Shown here: positions 15,947-25,830 of the stretch, piece by piece
How positions within the stretch are numbered: position 1 is the stretch's first letter
Layout: each line of letters starts with the position of its first letter
Assembly: GCA_041689775.1 (NCBI GenBank)
Contig: JBDNFP010000202.1
Coordinates: forward strand, 1-39,740
Length of the DNA: 39,740 nucleotides
Reading direction: 5' to 3'
Origin: JBDNFP01 sp041689775
Lineage (GTDB): Bacteria > Bacteroidota > Bacteroidia > Cytophagales > Spirosomataceae
Notes under the pieces: model-generated
The model's input: the letters and a program-made list of their open reading frames with translations, nothing else
The model's database searches: none
Told to the model about the DNA's origin: nothing
Position numbers and translations under genes: made by a program

Positions 15947-16395
15947 TGATAGAATCAGTGACTACTGAAATAAATTTATTTGTACTTTAAGACAAATATT
16001 TAATATTATTTTGACAAATAATTAATATTAAATTGATTAGTTTTACATCATCAATTGGGTGAGGCTATTCACTTTGTTAAATTAGTACAAGCCCTTTCGT
16101 TGCTCCCCTTACCATTCTAAAAAGCCTGCTAGCTGTTCTGCAAACAATCTTTTGGTTGTGGAATGATACTGTACATTTAAATATTTTTCAGCTCTTCGGA
16201 TAAATGAGCATTGCTAGAAGCTAAATAAGTGCTGTTCTGACGATCTATCTATAGAAGCCAGTGTAACTTCACATGATAAAAATTTAAATAATTTTATATG
16301 TCGATTTAATTTTCACTTTACTATTTTCATAAAAACGAGTTTTCAATCACCTATCTTTTTACAAATTAACCCTACCAATTTAAATAATTTTTACA
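15909..16395. other. Long AT-rich leader/promoter region of the susC cassette
   Basis: 487 nt with no credible gene. It contains an 11-bp direct repeat ATTTGTACTTT (15933-15943 and 15978-15988) and a pair of 18-bp direct repeats (15991-16030), listed separately. A TATCTTTT string at 16352 resembles the -7 box but lacks the final G; it would give a leader of about 30 nt. Confidence 0.5.
15991..16030. repeat. Two direct 18-bp repeats at a 22-bp period
   Basis: GACAAATATTTAATATTA (15991-16008) and GACAAATAATTAATATTA (16013-16030) differ at one base. The 22-bp period is close to two helical turns, so two regulator molecules could sit on one face of the DNA upstream of susC. Role inferred. Confidence 0.5.
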
Positions 16396-19300
16396 ATGAA
16401 AAAAAGCTACGAGAACTGGATCAGAAACGCCTGTCTACTGGCACTTCTGACAATGTTGAATCTAACAGCCTTTGCCCAAGACAAAAGGGTAACTGGTACC
16501 GTGAAAGACGCGAGCGGGCAGGGAGTGCCAGGCGTGAATATTGTACTAAAAAGCACGCTGACGGGTACTACAACAGATGCAGAAGGTGCATTTGCGATTA
16601 ACGTAAAGTCGTCTAACGATGTACTCGCAATTTCTGCAATTGGTTTTAAAGCAACCGAGGTATCCGTTGGTACTAAAAGTACAATAAATGTAACATTAGA
16701 AGACGACGTAAGTCAGTTGAGCGAAGTAATCGTTACGGGATATTCGGTTGATAGCCGCCGTGATAATACGGGTGCTGTATCAACGGTAAAATCTAAGGAT
16801 CTTGCGCTAGTTCCGTCAGGAAACGTCGAGCAGCAGTTGGCTGGTCGTGTGGCCGGTGTAACGGTTGTTACGAACGGTCAGCCTGGTACTACTAGTCAGA
16901 TTCGTGTGCGTGGTTTCGGAGCCTTCGGTGGTAACGAGCCTTTGTACGTTGTGGACGGAGTACCCGTAGGTTCTACGGACTTCCTGAACCCTGACGACAT
17001 CGAATCAACTACGGTACTAAAAGATGCAGCCGCAGCCTCTATTTACGGAGCGCGTGCCGCCAACGGTGTAATTGTATATACTACTAAGAAAGGAAGCACC
17101 GGCGCCAAAAAACTGAGCATCACGTACAATGGTCTTTTCGGAGCAACAAATCCTGGCACACCTTTCCAAATGCTAAACCCACAGGAACTAGCGGATTGGA
17201 CCTGGCAAGCTTCCAAGAACGACGCGTTCCAGTCGGGTGGTGCTCCTATCTACAACCACCCACAATTTGGTACTGGCTCTACCCCGGTTATCCCCGACTA
17301 CATCAACGTAGGTGGTACTCCTGGTGTAGTAGGTTCTGTTAATCTGGAAACCGAACGTGCTAAATACAATGTAGATCCGCGAGTTGGTTCTATTTATCAG
17401 GTAGTAAAAGCTAATAAGCAAGGTACTGACTGGTATGACGCTATCACGCGTACTGCTCCGATGATGCGTCACTCACTTGGTTTCTCAGGAGGTGGTGAAA
17501 ATAGCCGTTTCTACATCGGCTTCGGTGCACAGAATCAAGCGGGTATATTGTTGTACAACAACTTCAAGCGGTATTCTTTCCGCGTTAACTCTGAATTTAA
17601 GGTACTGAAAGGTCTGCGCATCGGACAAAACCTACAATTCACGTACCGTCAGGTACTGGCGCAAGGTGGTGAAAATGGTGGTCTTGGTGTTGCTGACGAC
17701 GAGAACGACATCAACCTGGCGTATCGTATGCCTACCATCATTCCTATTTATGATGAGTTTGGTGGCTACGCAGGTACTGCAGCTAAGGGCTTTAACAACC
17801 CACGTAACCCAGTAGCTAACCGCGACGGAGCCGCCAATAACCGTAACTTCAACGGAAACGGATTTGGTAATCTCTACGCTGAATACGACGTAATTCCTGG
17901 TCTTACTGTACGCAGTAGCATTGGTGGGCAATTCAACAGCGCCTATGGCTGGAATTATAGTCGTCTACAATACGAGAACTCTGAGAATAACTCGGCGTTC
18001 GGTTATGGTGAAGGTGCTGGTTTCTCTTTTGGATGGACGCTTACCAACACCGCTAACTATAAGAAGCGTTTTGGAAAGCACAGTATTGATTTACTCGTAG
18101 GTCAGGAAGCATTGAATACAGGTACCGGACGTAACATGAGTGGAAATGGCTTGAACCCATTCTCGTTCGACCCTGACTACGTAAACCTCAGCACCACCAG
18201 CGGTACCGGACGAGTGGTAAACTCGGGGTATTTCAAAGGAGTAAACTTCTTCTCTCTGTTTGGACGTGTAAACTACATCTACAACGATAAGTACATCGTA
18301 ACCGGGGTACTTCGTCGTGACGGTTCTTCACGCTTTGGTGTGAACAATCGTTATGGTGTATTCCCAGCGGCTTCGGCTGCGTGGCGTTTGTCATCTGAGG
18401 AGTTCCTGAAATCAGTATCCTGGATCACCGACCTGAAAATTCGTGGTGGCTACGGTATAATGGGTAATTCTAACAACGTAGACCCCAACAATCAGTTTAG
18501 CTTATTTGGGGCTAGCATCGGAAACTCTTCTTACGATATCAATGGTAGCAACAGTAGTGCCGCCGAAGGATACTACCGTACCCGTATCGGTAACCCCAAC
18601 GCTAAGTGGGAGACTTCCGTAACTGCTAACATAGGTTTTGACGGCACATTCCTCAACGGGAAGTTGGACGTTATCCTTGATTTGTGGAAAAAAGACACCA
18701 GGGATCTGTTATTCCAGGTTCCTGTGACTTCAACGCTGGGAGTATATGCTTCACCCCCTTCGGTAAACACGGGTAGTATGTCAAATAAAGGTATTGACAT
18801 ACAGGTTATTACACGCGGCAAAATCAAAGGTGAGCTTGGTTACGAAGTAAACGTAACGGCTGGTTTGGTTAGAAACGAAATCACTGGACTTTCAGGAGAC
18901 CTAACTTACCTTACCACTGTGAACCCAGGCTACCGTGGTATTCAGCCTATTCGTAACCAGTTGGGTCGTTCTATCTCGGCTTTCTACGGTTATGATGTCG
19001 TTGGTTTATTCCAAAACAAAGAAGAAGTAAACAGTGCTCCTACTCAGGACGGTGCTGCTCCGGGTCGTTTGCGTTACCGTGATGTCGACGGTGATGGTAA
19101 AATCACTCCTAACGATCGTACGTATCTGGGAAGCCCAGTACCGAAGTTCTCAGGTGGAATTGGCTTGACCTTGACCTACAAGAACTTTGATATGAACGTA
19201 TACGCAAACGGTGTTTCCGGCAATAAGATCTTCAACGCGTCTCGCTGGTTTACTGATTTCTATCCATCATTCCTTGGATCAGGTAAGGCAACGCGTATCA

Positions 19301-19644
19301 AGGATTCCTGGACCCCACAAAACACCGGTGCTACTATACCCATCTACGAATCAGCGTCTAACTTCAGCACTAACACTCAGTCGAGCTCGTACTACGTAGA
19401 GGACGGTTCTTACCTACGTATTCAGAACCTATCGATTGGTTATACCTTACCATCTAGCCTTCTTTCGCGTATTGGAATGCAGCGTTTGAGAATCTTTGCT
19501 TCAACCAACAACTTGCTCACCTTGACTAAGTACTCAGGTCTTGATGCATCAGTGGGTGGTAATGCCGATACTCAGTTTGGTATCGACGTTGGAAACTACC
19601 CCATTACGCGTAGCTTCAACATAGGTGTAAACATTGGATTCTAA
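16396..19644 (+). CDS. SusC/RagA-family TonB-linked outer-membrane transporter
   Basis: 1082 residues. Signal peptide (to about Ala27-Gln28), an N-terminal carboxypeptidase-D regulatory-like domain (about 30-103: VTGTVKDASGQGVPGVNIV), a TonB plug domain (about 108-232) with the SusC signature LYVVDGVPV (183-191) and KDAAAASIYGARAANGVI, then a long 22-strand-type barrel ending in an aromatic residue (NIGVNIGF). It imports an oligomeric nutrient through the outer membrane using TonB energy with its SusD partner, encoded 62 nt downstream. The codons favour CGT, GGT, AAC and TTC much more than the surrounding genes do, which suggests strong expression. The substrate is unknown: no glycosidase or peptidase gene lies beside it. 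Confidence 0.96.
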   Translation: MKKSYENWIRNACLLALLTMLNLTAFAQDKRVTGTVKDASGQGVPGVNIVLKSTLTGTTTDAEGAFAINVKSSNDVLAISAIGFKATEVSVGTKSTINVTLEDDVSQLSEVIVTGYSVDSRRDNTGAVSTVKSKDLALVPSGNVEQQLAGRVAGVTVVTNGQPGTTSQIRVRGFGAFGGNEPLYVVDGVPVGSTDFLNPDDIESTTVLKDAAAASIYGARAANGVIVYTTKKGSTGAKKLSITYNGLFGATNPGTPFQMLNPQELADWTWQASKNDAFQSGGAPIYNHPQFGTGSTPVIPDYINVGGTPGVVGSVNLETERAKYNVDPRVGSIYQVVKANKQGTDWYDAITRTAPMMRHSLGFSGGGENSRFYIGFGAQNQAGILLYNNFKRYSFRVNSEFKVLKGLRIGQNLQFTYRQVLAQGGENGGLGVADDENDINLAYRMPTIIPIYDEFGGYAGTAAKGFNNPRNPVANRDGAANNRNFNGNGFGNLYAEYDVIPGLTVRSSIGGQFNSAYGWNYSRLQYENSENNSAFGYGEGAGFSFGWTLTNTANYKKRFGKHSIDLLVGQEALNTGTGRNMSGNGLNPFSFDPDYVNLSTTSGTGRVVNSGYFKGVNFFSLFGRVNYIYNDKYIVTGVLRRDGSSRFGVNNRYGVFPAASAAWRLSSEEFLKSVSWITDLKIRGGYGIMGNSNNVDPNNQFSLFGASIGNSSYDINGSNSSAAEGYYRTRIGNPNAKWETSVTANIGFDGTFLNGKLDVILDLWKKDTRDLLFQVPVTSTLGVYASPPSVNTGSMSNKGIDIQVITRGKIKGELGYEVNVTAGLVRNEITGLSGDLTYLTTVNPGYRGIQPIRNQLGRSISAFYGYDVVGLFQNKEEVNSAPTQDGAAPGRLRYRDVDGDGKITPNDRTYLGSPVPKFSGGIGLTLTYKNFDMNVYANGVSGNKIFNASRWFTDFYPSFLGSGKATRIKDSWTPQNTGATIPIYESASNFSTNTQSSSYYVEDGSYLRIQNLSIGYTLPSSLLSRIGMQRLRIFASTNNLLTLTKYSGLDASVGGNADTQFGIDVGNYPITRSFNIGVNIGF

Positions 19645-19680
19645 CAATCTTTTTAGACAACACGTTATCCCAAAAGATTG
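19645..19680 (+). promoter_or_regulatory. Hairpin in the susC-susD spacer
   Basis: CAATCTTTT (19645-19653) and AAAAGATTG (19672-19680) are exact complements with an 18-nt loop, directly after the susC stop. It could stabilise the susC message or set the susC:susD ratio; inference only. Confidence 0.4.
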
Positions 19681-19706
19681 CTAAACACAAAAAATTAAAA
19701 TAACAA

Positions 19707-21458
19707 ATGAGAAAAATAACATTTAAAAATGCAGCGATGATTGCTTCCGTTACGGCGGGATTGACTTTCGTCGGAGTATCCTGCAACGAAGATTTTCTTA
19801 ACATACCCGCCACGGGTCAGATCAGCGAAGCACAGCTGACCTCCAAGTCAGGTATTGAGGGATCTTTGATTGCCGCTTACTCAACCCTTAACGGCCGCGG
19901 GAACCGGATGGCTAGTGCATCCAACTGGGTGTGGGGTAGTATTCGTGGTGGAGAAGCTAACAAAGGTACCGACCCCGGTGACTTCAGCGATATCAACCCA
20001 ATTCAACGTTTCGAAACGCTCCCAACCCAAGGCGTAGTTAGAGATAACTATGTCGGTAACTACGAAGGCATTGCCCGTACTAACAACGTACTCCGCTTGT
20101 TGGGTAAGCCTGGTCCTGACGTATCTGCCAATGATGTAAAGCGTATTTCGGCCGAAGCACGCTTCTTACGCGCTCACTACTACTTTCAATTAGTACGTAA
20201 CTTCGGACAAACGCCGATCGTAACCGAAGCCGATGACTATGGAAATGGTATCGAGACGATCAAAAACGATAAGCCACTGTACCCCTTCATTGAAGCAGAT
20301 ATGAAGTTTGCGATGGACAATCTATCCGAAACTCAGGGAGCGGTTGGTCGTGCTAACAAATGGGCAGCAGCTACCTATCTGGCGAAGATTTATCTTCAGC
20401 AGAAGAAGTACACCGAAGCTAAGACTTTGTTTGACCAAGTGATCGCTACCGGTAGAACTTCCGGCGGTAAGAAGTACGGTCTGCTTGCAAACTACACCGA
20501 CGTGTTCAGGGCCTCTTCTGACAACAATGAAGAATCAGTATTTGCGATTCAGAACGCTGCCAACACGGGATCAGTGAACAACGCGTTTCCTGATTTTGAC
20601 TTGAACTATCCATACAACACGGGCCCTAACGGTCCTGGTAACTGCTGTGGATTCTTCCAGCCTAGCTTTGAGTTGGTAAATTCATTCCGTACGGATGCCA
20701 ATGGTCTGCCATTATTGGACGGATCATACAACAGCGCAACTAACGCGGTTAAAACTGATATGGGGATTCCTTCTGGTACTGCCTTTACTCCTGATGCTGG
20801 TAATCTTGACCCACGTTTGGATCACTCGGTAGGTCGCCGTGGTATTCAGTATCTCGACTGGCAGCCACACCCAGGTATTGACTGGATTCGTAATCAGCCC
20901 AACGGAGGTCCTTACTCGCCTAAGAAGTACACGTACTACAAGTCTGACCGTGGCTCTTTGCAGGATAACAGCTCTTGGACTCCTGGTTATACCGCTTTGA
21001 ACTATACTATTATTCGTTTTGCTGACGTGCTACTGATGGCTGCGGAAGTAGAAATTGAAATAGGAAGCTTGGATAAAGCTCGTGAATATACCAACTTGGT
21101 TCGTCGTCGTGCTACTACTCCCTCTACCTTTGTTCAACAAAACGGTGCACCCGCCGCTAAGTACGTAATATCTGAATATCCTGCAAGCGTATTTGCTTCT
21201 AAGGAATCGGCTCGTACTGCTTTGCGCATGGAGCGTAAGCTTGAATTATCTGGTGAAGGACACCGCTTCTACGATTTGGTTCGTTGGGGCGTAGCCGCAC
21301 CAGTACTCAATGCCTACCTTGCTTACGATGCTAAGTACCTCCCTACTGCTTTGGGTGGATCTAACTTTGTGGCTGGAAAGCATGAATTACTTCCAATTCC
21401 ACAGGCTGAGATTGACTTGTTAGGAACAGGAGCCCTGAAGCAAAATCCTGGATATTAA
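19707..21458 (+). CDS. SusD/RagB-family nutrient-binding lipoprotein
   Basis: 583 residues. Lipoprotein signal with lipobox VGVSC (Cys26), then FLNIPATGQIS, the usual SusD start. Family marks: ARFLRAHYYFQLVRNFG (N-terminal SusD_like TPR helices), ERKLELSGEGHRFYDLVRWG and the C-terminal LLPIPQAEIDL...QNPGY. It caps the SusC barrel on the cell surface and captures the ligand. It shares the CGT-rich codon use of susC and is surely in one transcript with it; a rho-independent terminator follows at 21486-21515. Confidence 0.96.
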   Translation: MRKITFKNAAMIASVTAGLTFVGVSCNEDFLNIPATGQISEAQLTSKSGIEGSLIAAYSTLNGRGNRMASASNWVWGSIRGGEANKGTDPGDFSDINPIQRFETLPTQGVVRDNYVGNYEGIARTNNVLRLLGKPGPDVSANDVKRISAEARFLRAHYYFQLVRNFGQTPIVTEADDYGNGIETIKNDKPLYPFIEADMKFAMDNLSETQGAVGRANKWAAATYLAKIYLQQKKYTEAKTLFDQVIATGRTSGGKKYGLLANYTDVFRASSDNNEESVFAIQNAANTGSVNNAFPDFDLNYPYNTGPNGPGNCCGFFQPSFELVNSFRTDANGLPLLDGSYNSATNAVKTDMGIPSGTAFTPDAGNLDPRLDHSVGRRGIQYLDWQPHPGIDWIRNQPNGGPYSPKKYTYYKSDRGSLQDNSSWTPGYTALNYTIIRFADVLLMAAEVEIEIGSLDKAREYTNLVRRRATTPSTFVQQNGAPAAKYVISEYPASVFASKESARTALRMERKLELSGEGHRFYDLVRWGVAAPVLNAYLAYDAKYLPTALGGSNFVAGKHELLPIPQAEIDLLGTGALKQNPGY

Positions 21459-21485
21459 TTCGGATCTGTTTCCATGAACTCTTAG

Positions 21486-21515
21486 AAAAGGCAAGCCAGA
21501 TGGCTTGCCTTTTTT
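21486..21515 (+). terminator. Rho-independent terminator after susD
   Basis: AAAAGGCAAGCC / GGCTTGCCTTTT, a perfect 12-bp stem with loop AGAT, ending in six T. It separates susCD from the next gene, though read-through is possible. Confidence 0.92.
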
Positions 21516-21517
21516 GG

Positions 21518-21525
21518 TATATTTG
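21518..21525 (+). promoter_or_regulatory. Bacteroidota -7 box for the FG-GAP lipoprotein gene
   Basis: TATATTTG fits TAnnTTTG and lies just after the susD terminator, 32 nt before the ATG at 21558. It would allow independent transcription of this gene. No TTG at the expected -33 spacing. Confidence 0.45.
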
Positions 21526-21557
21526 TACCTGATCATATCTAAAACACAGTACCCTCC

Positions 21558-24500
21558 ATGCGTCTGATTAAGTCTATTGGTTTCATAATTAGTATTTTCT
21601 TTTTGGCATCGTGCCGCGAAAGTACACTATTTTCGTTGCTACCTGCCGGAGAAACCGGCATCACCTTCTCTAACCGGATCTCTGAAAATGATACGATTAA
21701 TATCATTGACTTTGAATACATCTACAACGGTGGAGGTGTAGGCATTGCCGATATGAATGGTGATAGCCTACCCGATATTATCTTTTCGGGAAACCAGGTC
21801 AACAGCCGGATCTATGTCAATCAGGGTAGCATGAAGTTTACCGACGTGAGTGATAAGGCCGGACTTTCTAACCTTGGTCGCTGGTGTTCGGGCGTTAGTT
21901 TGGTAGATATTAACGCGGATGGACGCATGGATATATACCTCTCGGCCACTACTTATAAAACGGAAGCTGAGCGCGCTAATTTACTTTTTGTGAACCAGGG
22001 AAACAATGCCGAGGGTGTGCCCCAATTCAAAGAAATGGCCCAAGAGTACGGGGTTGCGGATACTGGCCACTCCATGCACGCCGCCTTCTTTGACTATGAT
22101 AACGATGGCGATTTAGATCTCTACGTATTGATCGATACCATTGAACAATACCCAAATCTTTATCGTAAAAAAAATAAGGATGGCTCCTCAATCACCACGG
22201 ATCGACTCTACCGCTGCGACTGGGATAGTACCGCAACTCATCCTATGTACACCAACGTTTCGAAAGAGTCCGGTATTCAGACCGAAGGCTACGGACTGGG
22301 TATAAACATCACCGATTTTAACCGGGATGGTTTCAAGGATATCTACGTCACCAACGACTACCTCTCCAACGATCTATTATACATCAACAACGGTAACGGT
22401 ACCTTCACCGACCAGGCTCAGGCCTATTTTAAACACACCAGCAACTCGGCGATGGGTAACGACGTGGCGGATATCAATAATGATGGCTTGATGGACGTCA
22501 TGGCCTTGGATATGTTACCCCGTGACAATACCCGGAAAAAGAAATTAATGCCCCCCAATAGTTATCAGGGTTACCTCAATAATGACCTGTATGGTTTTAT
22601 GTACGAGTACGTGCGTAATACCATGCAAATCAACATGGGTAACAAACCCGGCACCAACGAGCCTATATTTGCGGACCTGGGAATGATGGCTGACGTAGCC
22701 GAAAGCGATTGGAGCTGGACTCCCATGCTGGCCGACTTTGACCACGATGGCTTCCGTGATTTGATCGTCACCAATGGATTTCCAAGGGATGTTACAGACC
22801 GCGACTTCGCCCAGTTTAGGCAAGAGAGTGGTTCCATTGCGACCAAAGAATACTTGATTAATCAGATACCTACCGTTAAAATCAAGAATTACGCTTTCAA
22901 AAATAAAGGTGATCTGACGTTCCATAATACAACCGAACAATGGGGTGTCAATGTCCCGTCATTTTCCAACGGAGCTGCCTACGCTGATCTCGACCTGGAT
23001 GGTGATCTGGATATGGTAGTGAATAATATCAATGATTCTGCCTTCGTCTACCGGAATAATCTGGCAGAAAAAAAGCCCGGGAAAAGCCACTACTTACGAA
23101 TTAATTTCGAAGGTAATTATCCTAACCTGAAAGGAATTGGTGCCAAAGCGGAGATATACTATACCGATAGCCTGATGCAAATCTACGAGCATTCTCCTTA
23201 CCGCGGGTACTTATCTTCCGTAGAACCCATTGCGCATTTTGGAGTTGGAAAGGCTACAAAGATTGATCGCGTAAAAATCATTTGGGCAAATGGAAAGCAA
23301 CAAGTCTTAACGGATGTCAACGTGGATCAGGTACTGACCGTGAGCCAGAAAAATGCTGCGGAGAATTTTACTCCTGCACCGGTATCACCTAGCCTGTTTA
23401 AGGATATCAGCGATTCTCTGGGCCTCCAATGGGTACACGAAGAACCCGAGTTCATCGACTTTAACGGGCAAAAACTACTCCCCCACAAGCTTTCTCAGTA
23501 CCCACCAGCGCTGGCTACCGCCGACGTCAACGGCGACGGGCTAAATGATGTATTCATCGGAGGATCAAGACAACATAAAGGGCGCTTCTTCATCCAGAAA
23601 CCGGACGGAACTTTCACCGTATCAGACCTACTACCCGGAGGTGAAGGCATTGAAAAAGAATCAGAAGATATGGGCGTCCTATTATTTGATGCCGATGGTG
23701 ATGGCGACAATGATGTGTACATAGCGAGTGGGAGCAATGAACAGCCACCCGGCCACCCCAGCTACCAGGATCGTTTGTATATCAATGACGGAAAAGGGAA
23801 TTTCACTCTGGCTACCGCCGCCCTTCCCGATGCAAAAATAAGTACCTCCTGCGTACGAGCGGCGGATATTGATCGGGACGGCGACCTTGACCTGTTTGTG
23901 GGCGGAAGGATCGACGTGGAACACTATCCGCGCTCGGTGAATAGTACCATTCTCCGGAACGACTCGAAAGATGGAATTGCCAAGTTTACCAACGTAACCC
24001 AGCAAGTCGCCCCCCAATTACAGAACGGCGGCTTGATCTGCGACGCCCTCTGGACCGACTATAACAACGATGGTTTTGTGGACCTGATCGTAGCCGGAGA
24101 ATGGATGCCACTCGTGGTATTTCAGAATAAGGATGGAGTCTTGATGCCGGATAAGAAGTTAAACGACTACCTCAACAACTACAAAGGATTTTGGAATAGT
24201 ATCATCGGCGGAGATTTTGACAACGACGGTGATACCGATTATGTCGTGGGCAATCTTGGGGTTAATACAATCATGCGTACTTCCAGCGCAACCCCAATGA
24301 CGATCATAGCCAGCGATTTTAATGGAGATGGCCGTTTTGATGCCATTCCGATGGTGTACTACCCTACGGAAGACGGACGCAGCGAACTGGTACCCTTTCA
24401 CGGGCGTGAAGATATGATCAAACAAATGATTCCGATGCGGGCCCGGTACCAGACTTATAACGACTTCACCAAGGCTACCTTCGATAACCTCATCACGGAT

Positions 24501-25112
24501 GAACAGCGGAAAGAGGCGTTGATACTGCAAGCCAATTATCTAAAATCAGCCTATATTGAAAATAAAGGTGATGGAAATTTTGATCTCCGGCCCCTACCTA
24601 ATTTAGCGCAGGTTGCCCCGATCAACGGGATGATTACCGATGATTTTGACGATGACGGCAATCTGGATGTGTTACTTGTAGCCAATGATTTCGGCAACGA
24701 AGTAAGCGTAGGCCGTTTTGACGCCTCAAACGGACTACTTCTCAAAGGTAACGGCAAGGGTAGTTTTACCGCGCAAAGTATTGCCCAGAGCGGCTTTTAC
24801 GTACCGGGGAATGCTAAGGGGTTGATACAACTCCCTAATGCCAAAGGTGAGCGCTTATTGTTGGCAAACCAAAACCGTGGGACTTTAAAGGCATTTGAAG
24901 GAAAAGCGAATCAAAAGCCTACCCAATGGATTAAAGCTTCACCTCTGAGCTCTTACGCACTGGTAACTTTCAAGAATGGTAGTACCCGGCGCTACGAGCT
25001 TTACTACGGTGCCTCTTTCCTATCGCAGTCAGCACGGCAAATACCCCTAACTGACCAAGTCGCCTCCGTAGAAATGATAGATTATAAAGGAGTTAAACAG
25101 AAAATAAAATAG
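21558..25112 (+). CDS. CRTAC1-type FG-GAP/VCBS repeat lipoprotein with ASPIC/UnbV domain
   Basis: 1184 residues. Lipoprotein signal with lipobox LASC (Cys19). About fourteen Asp-rich calcium-binding repeats of the pattern D-x-N/D-x-D-G-x-x-D (for example DYDNDGDLDLYV, DVNGDGLNDVFI, DFDNDGDTDYVV) form two beta-propeller-like halves. Between them lies an ASPIC/UnbV domain (about 510-597: INFEGNYPNLKGIGAKAEIY ... VKIIWANGKQQVLTDV). These large surface lipoproteins often follow susCD pairs in Bacteroidota and probably help in binding or processing the imported polymer; the precise role is not established. The ORF is intact, single-frame. Confidence 0.93.
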   Translation: MRLIKSIGFIISIFFLASCRESTLFSLLPAGETGITFSNRISENDTINIIDFEYIYNGGGVGIADMNGDSLPDIIFSGNQVNSRIYVNQGSMKFTDVSDKAGLSNLGRWCSGVSLVDINADGRMDIYLSATTYKTEAERANLLFVNQGNNAEGVPQFKEMAQEYGVADTGHSMHAAFFDYDNDGDLDLYVLIDTIEQYPNLYRKKNKDGSSITTDRLYRCDWDSTATHPMYTNVSKESGIQTEGYGLGINITDFNRDGFKDIYVTNDYLSNDLLYINNGNGTFTDQAQAYFKHTSNSAMGNDVADINNDGLMDVMALDMLPRDNTRKKKLMPPNSYQGYLNNDLYGFMYEYVRNTMQINMGNKPGTNEPIFADLGMMADVAESDWSWTPMLADFDHDGFRDLIVTNGFPRDVTDRDFAQFRQESGSIATKEYLINQIPTVKIKNYAFKNKGDLTFHNTTEQWGVNVPSFSNGAAYADLDLDGDLDMVVNNINDSAFVYRNNLAEKKPGKSHYLRINFEGNYPNLKGIGAKAEIYYTDSLMQIYEHSPYRGYLSSVEPIAHFGVGKATKIDRVKIIWANGKQQVLTDVNVDQVLTVSQKNAAENFTPAPVSPSLFKDISDSLGLQWVHEEPEFIDFNGQKLLPHKLSQYPPALATADVNGDGLNDVFIGGSRQHKGRFFIQKPDGTFTVSDLLPGGEGIEKESEDMGVLLFDADGDGDNDVYIASGSNEQPPGHPSYQDRLYINDGKGNFTLATAALPDAKISTSCVRAADIDRDGDLDLFVGGRIDVEHYPRSVNSTILRNDSKDGIAKFTNVTQQVAPQLQNGGLICDALWTDYNNDGFVDLIVAGEWMPLVVFQNKDGVLMPDKKLNDYLNNYKGFWNSIIGGDFDNDGDTDYVVGNLGVNTIMRTSSATPMTIIASDFNGDGRFDAIPMVYYPTEDGRSELVPFHGREDMIKQMIPMRARYQTYNDFTKATFDNLITDEQRKEALILQANYLKSAYIENKGDGNFDLRPLPNLAQVAPINGMITDDFDDDGNLDVLLVANDFGNEVSVGRFDASNGLLLKGNGKGSFTAQSIAQSGFYVPGNAKGLIQLPNAKGERLLLANQNRGTLKAFEGKANQKPTQWIKASPLSSYALVTFKNGSTRRYELYYGASFLSQSARQIPLTDQVASVEMIDYKGVKQKIK

Positions 25113-25148
25113 GTAGATAGTAGCTTGTTAGCCAAGAGCATTCTATTG

Positions 25149-25212
25149 GTTTGATTGTAAATTAATAATCAAACAACTTCTAGCGGCTAAAAATCTAATT
25201 ACTAACCGCTAG
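25149..25212. terminator. Two stem-loops between convergent genes
   Basis: GTTTGATT / AATCAAAC (25149-25156, 25167-25174) and CTAGCGG / CCGCTAG (25180-25186, 25206-25212). They lie between the FG-GAP gene and the HD gene, both of which end here; neither has a long T-run, so termination is plausible but not certain. Confidence 0.45.
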
Positions 25213-25245
25213 ATAGTAGCAACAATCCATTGTATGTCAGTCATC

Positions 25246-25830
25246 TCACTGGTCTACTACGGATTGTAAATAGGCCAGATTCTCCTGCTTTTTAGGCTGC
25301 CTGGTACGGTTGGAAGTCGGTGTCCAATAATGATGCTTTTTCATAAATCTCACTTGAATCTGATTCCAACTTTTTTCGTCTTTTACCATCTTTCTCTCCC
25401 GTAACTCACAGAAAAGATAGCGCGCAATGACCTCGAAATCATCTCTCCCCAGGTAATCAAGGTCCGCATCACACAAGATCTCTTCTAATTTATTGGTGGG
25501 GTTTTGAGGTATTTCAGTCGCCCTGATCATACCACAAATAATTAAAATTTGCTCATCGGCGTAATCAAAATCAGGTAGAATCCGATGTACCATTTCACAG
25601 CCCTTTTCTTCGTGACCGGCGTAGGTTTTCAAAAAGCCCACGTCATGAAAAAGAGCGGCTGTCCGGAGTAAACTAAGCGTTTCTACGTCGGTAATACCTT
25701 CCGCGAAGGCAATACGAGAAACGGCCTCAGCCACATCCAGAACATGATCAACGCTGTGGTAGTAAAGGGTCTCAGAAAGTCTTTTTCTAAACTCTTTCAG
25801 AATGAAGGCTTCCGCCTCACATAGCTTCAT
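25246..25830 (-). CDS. HD-domain phosphohydrolase
   Basis: 194 residues. Metal-binding residues of the HD superfamily are seen in order: YHSVDHVLDV (His25, His29), LFHDVG (His62-Asp63), AGHEEKG (His73) and CDADLDYLG (Asp121/Asp123). Such small cytosolic proteins cleave phosphate from nucleotides or related molecules. The substrate is unknown. The basic C-terminus (RTRQPKKQ) is not part of the domain. It is a single gene; the promoter is not recognisable. Confidence 0.85.
   Translation of the reverse strand: MKLCEAEAFILKEFRKRLSETLYYHSVDHVLDVAEAVSRIAFAEGITDVETLSLLRTAALFHDVGFLKTYAGHEEKGCEMVHRILPDFDYADEQILIICGMIRATEIPQNPTNKLEEILCDADLDYLGRDDFEVIARYLFCELRERKMVKDEKSWNQIQVRFMKKHHYWTPTSNRTRQPKKQENLAYLQSVVDQ

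Noticed and set aside
21700..24750. Tandem DNA repeats in the FG-GAP gene
   Set aside because: The repetition is at protein level (Asp-rich motifs); I saw no exact DNA tandem repeat.
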